Positions 36,467 to 47,219 of a DNA stretch of 64,000 bases are shown here, piece after piece. The notes beneath the pieces were generated by a model. It was not told where the DNA came from, did not search any database, and worked only from the letters and a program-made list of their open reading frames with translations. This DNA is from Arabidopsis thaliana (taxonomy: Eukaryota; Streptophyta; Magnoliopsida; Brassicales; Brassicaceae), in contig NC_003071.7 of NCBI RefSeq assembly GCF_000001735.4, positions 445,001 through 509,000 of the forward strand. Reading direction: 5' to 3'. Positions within the stretch are counted from its first letter, which is position 1, and every line of letters starts with the position of its first letter. The translations under genes were made by a program, and so were the position numbers.

Positions 36467-37449
36467 TCATGCTTTTTGAAACGCTCTGCACCGGTTAATG
36501 ACTATGGATTTTCCTTTTACAAGACTCACTAACGGATTCAATCCATTAGTTTTCATTTTCTCTTGCGCCAATTTGTCAAATCTTCGAAGACATAATATTC
36601 CCGGAACCCATATTCGTCGACCGAAGCACCAGTTGTGAGGAAGAGTCGCTACGAGCCTCATTTGATCTTCGGCTAAAACCTCTTGCAACGGTTCACTAGG
36701 AAGCGCACCAGAGTCAATCGAAGATTGGCAATGTATTGCCAAATTGACATCGCAATGGGATGTTCCCATCACAGACATAAAAGATGCTTAGCGGATCCGT
36801 CGAACAACTTCTCCACACCGGCATCGAAATAGAAATTTACCGTTCCCATGAAGAGAAGGAGGCAAAGAAATCGGCTCCATTGTAATGGAAACCATAAGAA
36901 AATTTTATGAAAGAGAGACATGGCAGTTACTATGAAATGATTAAACCGCACCAAGAGAGAAGAGAACAACGCACTGGTCGTATGTTTGATGCAACATACG
37001 TTGGTGATGGTGCCCATGATGTTTGCGACAAGATCTGCTTCTTCATGGTGATGATGGTCACAACAAGTTATGTTAATCTTGCTTGACGACGGATCGTGAT
37101 TTGTTCGAGACAGGCCCGTCTCTGGGGGTGGCAAGGTAGGCAAATGCCTAGGGTTACTAACTAATTTCAAAAAAATTGTTAAGACTAAAAGGCCCCAATA
37201 TTTCAAAAAAAAAAATTTACTAAGAAATTTTATTTTATTTTGGGTTTTGCCATAGGTCCCATAATGAATTGAGCCGGGAGACTGTTTGGTCAGTTTCGTC
37301 ACGACAGATTTTGGACAACCCAACCAATGGTGTAATGAGTGGCAAAACCAGTTCTCGCGGCCAACAAGATGAGATATCCGGCGAAAAACATGAACCGACA
37401 CCAACGTAAGGAGAAGAGAGAGAAAGACGATAATCGCCAAAATAATCAC
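36467..37449 (-). pseudogene. Unrecognised minus-strand ORF pair, probably a broken membrane-protein gene
   Basis: Two minus-strand frames overlap by ten bases, 36769-37449 (226 codons) and 36467-36778 (103 codons), and sit one frame apart, as if one gene had a frameshift at about 36770. The first starts with a clear hydrophobic helix ([19 protein letters not shown]). It continues with [19 protein letters not shown], a histidine run (CCDHHHH) and another hydrophobic stretch near the end. The second contains LPHNWCFGRRIWVPG. I recognise no family. A small transposon-like insertion lies inside the first frame. Absence of a conserved family and the frameshift favour a pseudogene or an orphan gene. 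Confidence 0.35.
37112..37277. mobile_element. Small TIR element (hAT-like) inside the minus-strand ORF
   Basis: The block starts AGGCCCGTCTCTGGGGGTGG and ends ATGAATTGAGCCGG, whose reverse complement CCGGCTC resembles the CCCGTCTC at the start. The five bases GAGAC flank both sides (37107-37111 and 37278-37282). Internal GCAAATGCCTAGGG and GGCCCCAATATTT are typical of short non-autonomous hAT-type elements in Arabidopsis. Exact ends and the expected 8-bp duplication are not resolved. Confidence 0.45.
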
Positions 37450-37851
37450 TCACAAATTTGTTTTTATTTTATTTTAGGGGAATTTAGTTAAATTTTGAAT
37501 TATTATAGTTCTTGGATTCAGAAGTTATTTACGTCAATCTAAGATTTGAGTTAATCTAGGCAAATCTTAGTATTATTTACTATGTAAATGAATTACATTA
37601 TTCCAATTAGAGATTTGTTCTAACAATTTTGTAGTTATTTTAATCTTAAAAGTTTGAGGCTTTGAGCCATGGATAATAACGGAAAACAATTCTCAAATAA
37701 AAAAATAACAAAGAAACATTAAACTATATAGATATATACATCATAATTCACGTTGATTCCAGCCACTCTTTATGACGGTTACAAAGAAAATATGGAAACA
37801 GAACTTATAAATTCAGCGCACATTGAATTTCACAAGAGTCAGAAGAAATCG

Positions 37852-39096
37852 ATGGAGAAACTCCTTACGATCAAATAAGTTTCTTTGTCCGCAAGAAAAG
37901 AAATCAAACGAAGAAGAAAAGAGTTTGAGAAGATCCATATACCTAACGAAATCGTCGAAGAAATCTTGGTGAGGCTGCCGGTGAAATCGCTCACGAGATT
38001 TCAAACTGTGTCAAAACACTGGAGAACTCTGATCACGTCGAAGTATTTCGGAAAAAGACACATGGCTCTTGAGAAAAGCAAAGGATGCAAACTCCTTTTT
38101 GTTTGTGATGATTTTGTAGATCGTGCAGAGGACACTCTGTTTTTAAAAACAGTTGCCTTGGAGAAGACGTCAGTTTCTGAGGGAGATGAACAAGCTTTCG
38201 AATTCGAAGGATATAAGGGGTTTCTCGATATTTCCGAGAGCTGTGATGGCCTTGTCTGCTTCTACGACACTACAAGAGCAGTGGAAGTAATGAATCCGGC
38301 CACAACAATGTTCATAGAACTCCCTCTATCGAGAATCCAACAGCTTTGTATATACAAGCCAAACCCGGAGGTGGAGCTGGAGCCAGTTCAAGATCCAAAT
38401 CCTGTTCTAGACCCAGTCATGACATGTTCTCAGATTGGAGTTGGGAAAGACAGCGTTAGTGGAAGTTATAAACTAGTATGGATGTATAATACTTCTCCTG
38501 CTACTCCTCCTACGTGCGAGGTTTTGGATTTAGATGGAAAAAAATGGAGGTTCGTGAATACTACTTCTCTTGATCATCATCAGATCTTGTGCGATCAGAG
38601 GCCGGTGTTTGCAAACGGATCACTCTACTGGCTCACGGGAGATGAGGAAGGATATGCAACAACACAAACCAAACTCATAGTTTTAGATTTACACACAGAG
38701 ATGTTTCAAGTCATCCAAACACCGCCTTTTATTACCCGTGATGCCTCTGGTGACAAGATTGGTTTATGCAATCTTGATGGTCGTCTCTGTATTTCAGAGT
38801 TGAAGAAAGATTGCAAGCAAGAGTTTTGATGGAGAGTTGAAGATAACAACACATGGGAGAGGATCTTCTCGGTTGATTTGGTTTCTACTTCCACTTGGTT
38901 TGGTGGTATCACCAAGCAGCCTCTCACACCTTTAACCATCTCCAGGGACACCAATAAAGTCATTCTCTCACTTCGCTGTCAAGATAATCTCGTTGCTCTC
39001 GATCTTGATCCAAACTCTTCAGTTTGCCATTTGTATTTTTCTGGTTACTACGGCTTAGTATGTCCTTATTTTCCAACTTTTGTCACTTGCCACTGA
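37852..39096 (+). pseudogene. F-box protein with F-box-associated domain, interrupted by stops
   Basis: The frame encodes an F-box near its start ([20 protein letters not shown], then FQTVSKHW) and an F-box-associated domain up to [21 protein letters not shown]-box proteins select substrates for SCF ubiquitin ligases. Two stops break it. The upstream in-frame ATGs (37792, 37852) run into TAA at 37876-37878 before the F-box, and no other ATG precedes the domain. At 38827-38829 TGA stands where relatives have a tryptophan codon, and the same frame then continues with family-like sequence (NTWERIFSVDLVSTSTWFGG) to a stop at 39096. The uninterrupted part is 37879-38829. This is probably At2g02030. 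A product starting by unusual splicing or initiation is possible, but the intact gene is not encoded here. Confidence 0.7.
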
Positions 39097-40001
39097 AATT
39101 TTAGCAAAGTTTGTAGCTCTTTTCTAGACAAAAATTAAAAACTGGCCATTATATTATATGGTCTTTATCCAATAACTTGAATGAAAATCAAATTGTATGA
39201 CTTAATATATATACTAACTCCGTTAACACAATGCTCGGTAGGATTCTGAAAGAAAGAAACCAAAGAAACACTCACTACTATTAACTCCTTTTAAAGTAAA
39301 AACTTTGTCATACCAAATCAAACAGTATGTAGAGTTAACGGAGCATAAAATTTTGACAATATTGTCGTCACACCACTCAGTGTAAAGGCGAATGCTAGTA
39401 CCAAGAGCAACTCCAACCATAACACACCAAATTAGGTGTTAATGCCATGGAGGCTCTTGTGAGATACACTCACAAAAAGGCTTGATCTCTCTTATCTGGC
39501 ATTGGGTTAATGCCATGGAGGCTCTTGTGTGTACTTTCAAAATGTTTGGGCCTTTGTGTTGCAAACTGAAATTTATGGCCCTCTGTTTTGGCTTTAGGAT
39601 ATATTTACAACATAATAAATTACACAATTCCAATTAGAGATTTGTTCTTAGTTTTGAGGCTTTTTGACTTAAAATTTGAGCCATGAATAATCTTTCTTCT
39701 TTTTTCATCATAGATAATCATAGATAGAGTATAGAAATATTATATTTGATTTTTTTGTGTGTGTTTAAACCTGAATTATATTTGATCTAAGACTAACTAT
39801 TTCAACTGATTATGAGTCCATCAAGTGAAACTACCTATACCACATACGACATTTATGGTTTTTTTTTTAATCAAACAAAAAAAATTATTGTATATTTTGG
39901 TTAAGAGATATGAAGTGAAATCACGTGTGAGTAAGAAGAAAGAGACATGAAATCATATATTAATTAATTATTGTAAATTTTGCACAAAAAAAAGAATTAA
40001 T

Positions 40002-40045
<44 letters not shown>

Positions 40046-41078
40046 GTATCTACATAATTAATTATTCTTCTTGTGATTGTAATATTTTGTAATATTTTTC
40101 ACTATATGTAAATATGTGTGAGTTATTCGACATTTATGGTTTTATAGTTTCCAAAGGTATCAATATCACTGTTTGGATATTGAAGCTAAAGTAAAGAGAG
40201 AACGTAAACGAAAGAGTAGAGAGAAACTAACTCAGTTAACTAATAAAACCAATTGTACAAGTAGATTGATTAATTCAAGAAAACAACTAATTTGTTAACA
40301 ACTCCGTTTAACAAACTAACAAACTCACAAAACTAAAACTAAAACAAATTTGTTAAATTATTATATATTTTTAACACTTTTATGTCTTTGTAGTATATAT
40401 TATTGAATTTTCTTGTCAAGTAAAGTTTTTGGATTTGTTTGGATAAAACTGGGAGTTTAGGAAAATAGAGCAAATCAGCAAAATGCATCAAATGAAAAAA
40501 GATTGAAGATCACGACCGACCTTGACAATCGTAAGAGTCAGTACATAAGATGTCCAGAACTGATCGGTTACATACTTGTACCGATCATTATAAAAAATGT
40601 TTCTTAGTTTAGGATTCCGACTCATTGCATATAAATTCTTAACACTTTGTAATCGTATAGGCAGATTGTTTTGTTTTTTTTTCTGTGATTATCTAGTTTT
40701 TCTATATAAAATTTTATAAACAAAATGATCGTTTGAAGAATTAGAGCATATTTGTCATTTGTTATTTTGACTAATCCATCTCCATTCAAATTGTCCAATT
40801 ATGTTTAGTCAAATGAGTTTGAAAATTTTGCCTAATTTAATCATCCAAATGAGCAAAAGAATAAAGCCACACATTACTTACTAATAATATTAAAGCCCAC
40901 ATTAAAATAATTTCTCACGTAAAAAACAAATACTTACACAAACCTATATAATCTAGACTCTACTTCACTTGTTTGCCCTAAACCATCTATCATCTCTCTT
41001 TCAATTCATCTACACCTTATTTTTATATTTCTCAAATACTTTTCGAGAAAATTATATACCCTTTTTAATATACGACGA
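39097..41078. other. Spacer with duplicated scraps
   Basis: A 19-bp repeat of TGCCATGGAGGCTCTTGTG occurs at about 39442 and 39512. The second copy runs on into TGTACTTTCAAAATG, which matches the sequence just after PTR4. Another block, CCAATTAGAGATTTGTTCT with TTTGAGGC and TTGAGCCATG, is shared between about 37595-37672 and 39630-39685. An AT microsatellite lies at about 40012-40037. No gene is supported. Confidence 0.5.
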
Positions 41079-41219
41079 ATGAAATCGCAGGAAGATAATC
41101 TTCTACTTGTTCTTCTACTCGAGGGGATAAAAAATTACGGACTTAAGAGATGGGATAAGATACTAGCATCACTTCTTCTATCCCAGCGAAGTATCGCTAA
41201 ATGTAAAAAAAAATTCTAA
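41079..41219 (+). CDS. Small solitary MYB/SANT-like ORF
   Basis: An ATG-to-TAA frame of 46 codons encodes SQEDNLLLVLLLEGIKNYG, then LKRWDKILASLLLSQRSIAK, then CKKKF. The order of E/D-D, hydrophobic helix, G..NYG, W, I, R, C and a final aromatic follows one MYB/SANT repeat (E-E-D ... G...W..I...R...C..R). The usual first tryptophan is absent (S in its place) and helix 3 is degraded to KCKKKF. It could be a microprotein or a relic exon of a lost MYB-like gene. No continuation is visible; downstream sequence is AT-rich. No expression evidence is available from sequence. Confidence 0.35.
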   Translation: MKSQEDNLLLVLLLEGIKNYGLKRWDKILASLLLSQRSIAKCKKKF

Positions 41220-41507
41220 TCTTTCGTTAAACGAAAGGTAAATTATTTTCTCGAAAAAATTTGTGTATAGAATTAAAGGTTTTCTTTAGTCAATAGCTAA
41301 TCAATCTTATCATTTATTTTCTACTAGTTTCTTATTTGCACAATACATTTGAGAAAATTATGTTATGTTTTCAAGAGTTTTGGGTTTTTGTAGAGTATTA
41401 GATAAAATCAATATTTTCTCTCTTGAGACTAGTTTCTTCTTTGCACCATACATTTGTGTTCTTTTTCATTTTCTCAAAGCTGTTTGTTTTACCGAATTTT
41501 CTCTTGG

Positions 41508-41790
41508 GTTGTGGAGAATATTTTTTTTTTTTAGTTTTTATAACACCTTATCTTATATAAAAACAAAAGAGTTTGTTTTTACAAGGGATGATGGATGATG
41601 AATCTATAGATGGTCGTAGTACCACACTCTCTATGGACTCAAGTTGTGGAGAATCTTTTTTTTTTTAGTTTTTATAACACCTTATTTGATATAGAAACAA
41701 ATGATTTTGTTCTTACAAGAGATGATGGATGATGAATCTATAGATGGTCGTACCACATTCTCTATGCACCCTATGAATCAAGTTGTGGAA
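41508..41790. repeat. Two-copy tandem repeat, period about 134 bp
   Basis: Both copies contain TTGTGGAGAAT, a T run, TTAGTTTTTATAACACCTTA, then ATATAGAAACAAA-like sequence and GATGATGGATGATGAATCTA followed by TAGATGGTCGTA. They differ by scattered substitutions and small indels. No coding role. Confidence 0.8.
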
Positions 41791-41929
41791 TCAATCAAAG
41801 TTGGCCACATATAGTTATGAAATGATTTTGTGATAAAAACACAAATTAATTTCTATGTGAATCACAAAGAAAATATATATATATATATATAATTCCCATT
41901 TGAAGTTTAAGCACAGACCTTAGAAAAAT

Positions 41930-42190
41930 ATGTAAACAAAGCCGATGTCTATAGTCCAATAAAAACAAATTTCGCCGGGAAAAGGAATATAAAAAATTTG
42001 TCACATTTACCAAAAAATAATAGGAGAGTTTATATAGTTTCAACGTACAATTAATGATCTAGGTTATCGAGTTTTAATTTCCATTTCTCCTAATTTTGCT
42101 GACTTGAGCTACATATTATTGAGCATTCTTGTTCTTTCAGGGTTTATAGAGAGATTGGCTGATAATTACTGTTTGTTATCTGAGTCCCCA
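41930..42190 (+). pseudogene. Degenerate copy of the PTR2 5' region
   Basis: CGCCGGGAAAAG, AATAATAG and GGAGAGTTTATATAGTTTCA at 41972-42043 parallel the PTR2 leader at 42426-42500 (CGCCGGGAAAAG, AATAATAGAGTATCG, GTAGCTTCAACGTA). GGTTATCGAGTTTTAATTTC through GGGTTTATAGAGA, GGCTGATAATTACTGTTT parallels PTR2 intron 1 at 42627-42733. The piece that should hold exon 1 is missing. This is a truncated duplication of promoter and intron 1, about 450-500 bp upstream of the functional copy. Confidence 0.55.
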
Positions 42191-42541
42191 AACGATTTAC
42201 TGATATCAACAACGTATTGATGATGTATTGTTTTAGAAACACATATATGTAAAAAAAAAATTCTTGATTAGAGTGATATCAACAACTTGAGACATGGACA
42301 GGTAACAGGTTGATCCACAATTCTATCTTTACGTCATAATAATAACAAAAAATTCGTAAAAAGATGAGTTTTGTTAATTACTTCTCTTATTATAATCAAA
42401 GTTTTGATTTTTATTTTCCAATAAGTCGCCGGGAAAAGTAAAATAAAAAGCCGTCACGTCTCCGATAAATAATAGAGTATCGTTAGATAGGTAGCTTCAA
42501 CGTAAGGAATCTAAATTGGTTCAGCTCAAAAAACGAAAACG

Positions 42542-44707
42542 ATGGGTTCCATCGAAGAAGAAGCAAGACCTCTCATCGAAGAAGGTTTAATTTTACAGGT
42601 TTGTTCAATTTCAATTAATCACTTAGGTTAGCGAATTTTGATTTTACTCAATTCCAAAATCTTGACTTTAGATTGATCTTATGCATTTTCTTTCTGGGTT
42701 TATTGAGATCTTTTCTGGGCAATCACTGTTTTATCTAATTGATGATTCCAATGTTTGAATTTTGCAAGTAGATATAGATCAAAGTTTCGAGCTTTGATAC
42801 AGTTATAGTTTAGTTAGCTAATCAAAAATGTTTTGTGAATTTGTTTTAAGTAGGAAGTGAAATTGTATGCTGAAGATGGTTCAGTGGACTTTAATGGAAA
42901 CCCACCATTGAAGGAGAAAACAGGAAACTGGAAAGCTTGTCCTTTTATTCTTGGTAATGAATGTTGTGAGAGGCTAGCTTACTATGGTATTGCTGGGAAT
43001 TTAATCACTTACCTCACCACTAAGCTTCACCAAGGAAATGTTTCTGCTGCTACAAACGTTACCACATGGCAAGGGACTTGTTATCTCACTCCTCTCATTG
43101 GAGCTGTTCTGGCTGATGCTTACTGGGGACGTTACTGGACCATCGCTTGTTTCTCCGGGATTTATTTCATCGTAAGCATTGCTTCTCTGTGTAATGTTTG
43201 GTTTGGTTTGTTTGCTCCTGATTACTGATAGGTTTTTGTATTTGTTTAGGGGATGTCTGCGTTAACTCTTTCAGCTTCAGTTCCGGCATTGAAGCCAGCG
43301 GAATGTATTGGTGACTTTTGTCCATCTGCAACGCCAGCTCAGTATGCGATGTTCTTTGGTGGGCTTTACCTGATCGCTCTTGGAACTGGAGGTATCAAAC
43401 CGTGTGTCTCATCCTTCGGTGCCGATCAGTTTGATGACACGGACTCTCGGGAACGAGTTAGAAAAGCTTCGTTCTTTAACTGGTTTTACTTCTCCATCAA
43501 TATTGGAGCACTTGTGTCATCTAGTCTTCTAGTTTGGATTCAAGAGAATCGCGGGTGGGGTTTAGGGTTTGGGATACCAACAGTGTTCATGGGACTAGCC
43601 ATTGCAAGTTTCTTCTTTGGCACACCTCTTTATAGGTTTCAGAAACCTGGAGGAAGCCCTATAACTCGGATTTCCCAAGTCGTGGTTGCTTCGTTCCGGA
43701 AATCGTCTGTCAAAGTCCCTGAAGACGCCACACTTCTGTATGAAACTCAAGACAAGAACTCTGCTATTGCTGGAAGTAGAAAAATCGAGCATACCGATGA
43801 TTGCCAGTAAATATCCGCTTCATTGCTTTCCAGTAATGTATAGCTTTACTTGGTTTAACAAGTTATTCTGGTATGATGCAGGTATCTTGACAAAGCCGCT
43901 GTTATCTCAGAAGAAGAATCGAAATCCGGAGATTATTCCAACTCGTGGAGACTATGCACGGTTACGCAAGTCGAAGAACTCAAGATTCTGATCCGAATGT
44001 TCCCAATCTGGGCTTCTGGTATCATTTTCTCAGCTGTATACGCACAAATGTCCACAATGTTTGTTCAACAAGGCCGAGCCATGAACTGCAAAATTGGATC
44101 ATTCCAGCTTCCTCCTGCAGCACTCGGGACATTCGACACAGCAAGCGTCATCATCTGGGTGCCGCTCTACGACCGGTTCATCGTTCCCTTAGCAAGAAAG
44201 TTCACAGGAGTAGACAAAGGATTCACTGAGATACAAAGAATGGGAATTGGTCTGTTTGTCTCTGTTCTCTGTATGGCAGCTGCAGCTATCGTCGAAATCA
44301 TCCGTCTCCATATGGCCAACGATCTTGGATTAGTCGAGTCAGGAGCCCCAGTTCCCATATCCGTCTTGTGGCAGATTCCACAGTACTTCATTCTCGGTGC
44401 AGCCGAAGTATTCTACTTCATCGGTCAGCTCGAGTTCTTCTACGACCAATCTCCAGATGCAATGAGAAGCTTGTGCAGTGCCTTGGCTCTTTTGACCAAT
44501 GCACTTGGTAACTACTTGAGCTCGTTGATCCTCACGCTCGTGACTTATTTTACAACAAGAAATGGGCAAGAAGGTTGGATTTCGGATAATCTCAATTCAG
44601 GTCATCTCGATTACTTCTTCTGGCTCTTGGCTGGTCTTAGCCTTGTGAACATGGCGGTTTACTTCTTCTCTGCTGCTAGGTATAAGCAAAAGAAAGCTTC
44701 GTCGTAG
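42542..44707 (+). CDS. PTR2: Di-/tripeptide transporter PTR2 (NPF8.3)
   Basis: Four exons, 42542-42598, 42854-43171, 43250-43806 and 43882-44707, give 585 residues. The protein is a proton-coupled transporter of di- and tripeptides (and histidine in yeast tests), a member of the NRT1/PTR family with about twelve helices and a central cytosolic loop. The motif [12 protein letters not shown] contains the E-x-x-E-R proton-coupling site. Other conserved blocks are [25 protein letters not shown] and [11 protein letters not shown]. The length equals the known PTR2. PTR4, on the same strand 6.4 kb upstream, is the closest paralogue; here the intron that splits the ECCER exon of PTR4 is absent. The tail ends KQKKASS. 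Work in Arabidopsis places the protein on the tonoplast with roles in germination. Identification is firm. Confidence 0.97.
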
Positions 44708-44905
44708 TAATGCTGTTATCTATCTACTTTCATTACATACAAAAGTTTGTTTCTTTCAACTGTAACTGTCTCTGTATCAATAACAACATTGCTGTGTACT
44801 TTTCCTTTCAATTTCAAAAGTTTAAGTCGCATTTGCAATATTATAAACAATTCAGGGTTCGAATACTAAATTGAGAGAAATTGTCCATAGGCTTAGTAAA
44901 TCAAA

Positions 44906-44920
44906 TGGGCTTTTGGCCCA
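44906..44920 (+). promoter_or_regulatory. Paired site II elements in the complex I subunit promoter
   Basis: TGGGCT (44906-44911) and TGGCCCA (44914-44920) lie about 105-120 bp before the start codon in opposite orientations. Site II motifs (TGGGCC/T) are enriched in promoters of plant nuclear genes for respiratory-chain subunits and ribosomes and are recognised by TCP factors. The match to the downstream gene is exactly what is expected. Confidence 0.6.
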
Positions 44921-45023
44921 TATCAAACGGGCACAAATATGACCCGGAGAAGAAGAATGTTCCGGGTCAATAAAATCGAAGAAGAAGAAGAGAGTATCGT
45001 TGTGAGGTTTGGGGATCGCGAAA

Positions 45024-45335
45024 ATGGAGGTTCCAGGTTCATCGAAGAAGATGATCGCAACGCAAGAAGAGATGTCTGCAGCTAAAATAGCACTTGGATC
45101 TAGAGATATGTGCGCTCATCTCTTGATTCCGCTCAACAAATGTCGTCAGGCTGAGTTTTACCTTCCATGGAAATGTGAAGACGAGCGTCACGTTTATGAG
45201 AAGTGTGAATACGAGCTTGTTATGGAGAGAATGCTTGCGATGAAGAAGATCCGTGAAGAAGAAGCTTTGGCTAAACAGAATAAACTACAAGGAAACGCTG
45301 CTGTTCCTCTTATCCCTAAAACTGCTAATGCTTAG
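45024..45335 (+). CDS. Mitochondrial complex I B18 (NDUFB7) subunit
   Basis: A single-exon gene of 103 residues. It is an accessory subunit of NADH:ubiquinone oxidoreductase, located on the intermembrane-space side of the membrane arm. The CHCH fold is shown by twin CX9C motifs, cysteines at 30 and 40 and at 51 and 61. These are oxidised on import by the Mia40/Erv1 system, which explains the absence of a cleavable presequence. The RHVYEKCEYE segment is typical of NDUFB7. The C-terminal third is charged and helical. The ATG at 45024 is chosen because it begins the conserved-length protein and follows a purine-rich leader; the frame is also open a little upstream, without an ATG. Corresponds to At2g02050. 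Certain. Confidence 0.95.
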   Translation: MEVPGSSKKMIATQEEMSAAKIALGSRDMCAHLLIPLNKCRQAEFYLPWKCEDERHVYEKCEYELVMERMLAMKKIREEEALAKQNKLQGNAAVPLIPKTANA

Positions 45336-45850
45336 GATTCGATTCCTTCTCCAATTTGCCGATTCCAGATTCCGGTTAGTCTATAGTTTTTCGATTTCTT
45401 GTGTTTTGGTTGATTTGATTGAATTGGTTTGTTTCTTCTGCTACATGATCAGATCTTCGTGTTCTTCAAATTCCAAATTAGGGTTTCATTGGGAATAAAT
45501 GAGATTGCTTGTTCAATTAGATGTCTAATGCATTATCTTGGTTTTGAATTGTGAATTCTCTCGTCTTAGCAATTTTGTTGCCTCTGTTGTGAACATTTGA
45601 CTACAATTGGATTCAATTTCTCTTAGACTGCAATCACAATTGTTCTGTATCAATCATGTTAGAGAAATGTCTGGACTTTGTACTTCTTGTTGTAAAGTAT
45701 CTCAATGATATCTGAAGTTTGGATAAGGAAAATTCCATCATTGACTGGATTTTCTACAGATTTTGTTTTTTCATGATGTTTCCTTTTCAAAGCTTAATAG
45801 ATAAGTCTTTAAGTAATCAGTAGCACTAATTTGCTGGAACCTTTAGACTA
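45336..45850. other. Downstream region of the B18 gene
   Basis: Likely 3' UTR and spacer; pyrimidine-rich, intron-like texture. No coding frame is supported. Confidence 0.4.
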
Positions 45851-46381
45851 TATAAGGATTTAAGTGTGTTTTACTGATTAACAGGACACAATTCAATTCG
45901 TTAGACTATATCTTTTATGTTTGCAAGTTATATGTTCGATGAACTTGTAAATAGTGTCTCAGATATCATGACTAGCAATTGTTACAGTGACTTTGTGTTA
46001 CAGACCCGTAGAGGATATAAGAGTGTTTCACTGCTTAACAGGACACAATTCAAGTCGTTAGACTATATCTTTTGTGTTTACAACTTCTTTTGCCCGTTCT
46101 CTGTTTTAAGATCTTGTAATCTGATATCATGACTAGCAATTGTTACAGTCGCTTTGTGTTACAGACCCTTAAAAAGGATACAAGAGAGTTTCACTGATTA
46201 ACTAGACCCAAGTCTATTCGTTAGACTATATCTTTTATGTTTGATTTATGATCTCACACTTCTAGGCTTTGAAATTCTTATGATTGATATATATCTTTTG
46301 TGAACTTGTAAATTGTGTCTCAGATATTCATGGCTAAGAATTGGTACAGTCACTTTGTGTTACTTATAAATCCGTGAGAAG
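45851..46381. repeat. Three-copy degenerate tandem repeat, unit about 160-210 bp
   Basis: Copies start at about 45851, 46013 and 46173. Each contains GTTTACTGATTAACAGGACA-like sequence, TTCGTTAGACTATATCTTTT, and ATATCATGACTAGCAATTGT with TACAGTGACTTTGTGTTACA. The third copy is longer through an insertion. No protein is encoded. Confidence 0.8.
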
Positions 46382-47160
46382 AATTGTATAATTACAGCAC
46401 CAACTACATACCTGTGTCTAAACGTTTTCTGCTTTGTTGTTTTGGTATTTTATGTCACAACAGCTACAGAACAAATCTCTTAATGTCTCTCATCTTCTTG
46501 TTCTCACTTGCCATTGAGTACTCTTGCATGCTTGTGTGATTCTTTCCTTTTTCATATCGTTCTTATGTGTTTCACTACTTGTTCATTGTATATGCCATTA
46601 TGATTTGACACCAATGGGTGTTTTCTCTGTTATAAAGATAGACCCCTAAATACTTGGTCTAAGATTCTTCAACATGACAATGATTTTGTTTTCTCCTGAT
46701 TTGATTGTTTATTCATTCTTCTGAGTCCTAATTCACACTCTGAAAATATTTGGACAGGGATTCTCTGGAACTGTGAAGATGGTGGGGACTCTGCTTTTCA
46801 ATCTTTTTCTTCTTGCTAGTGATGAAAAATTGTTGCTACATTTTCAGATGTGAATGTTCAAGATTCTCTATCTTTTTTTTTTTTTTGAACTCTTTTTAAC
46901 TTGGAGTGGTTTCCCAAAAAATAAGATGCAAAACTCATCTTTTTGTTGGTTTTCTATCTTTAATCTGTGAGAAATAAAAAATATATATGAGATCACTGAC
47001 ACATTGCTTATAGAACCAAATCACTTCACTGGAAGAACCATCTAACGAAATTAGTGAAATACTAGAAGTCTAAACGGTAATGGTGATTAGAGGAATCCGA
47101 CAGAAAATGAGTTGTCATTTATGATAGAATCAAAAGAGGATTATAGATACGAAAAAAAGT
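46382..47160. other. Gene-free spacer
   Basis: AT-rich with a T run at about 46875-46887. No gene recognised. Confidence 0.4.
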
Positions 47161-47219
47161 ATACCACTTTGTAGTTATATATTCCTTGATATGTGGAAGG
47201 CATAAAAACATGGAACAAG

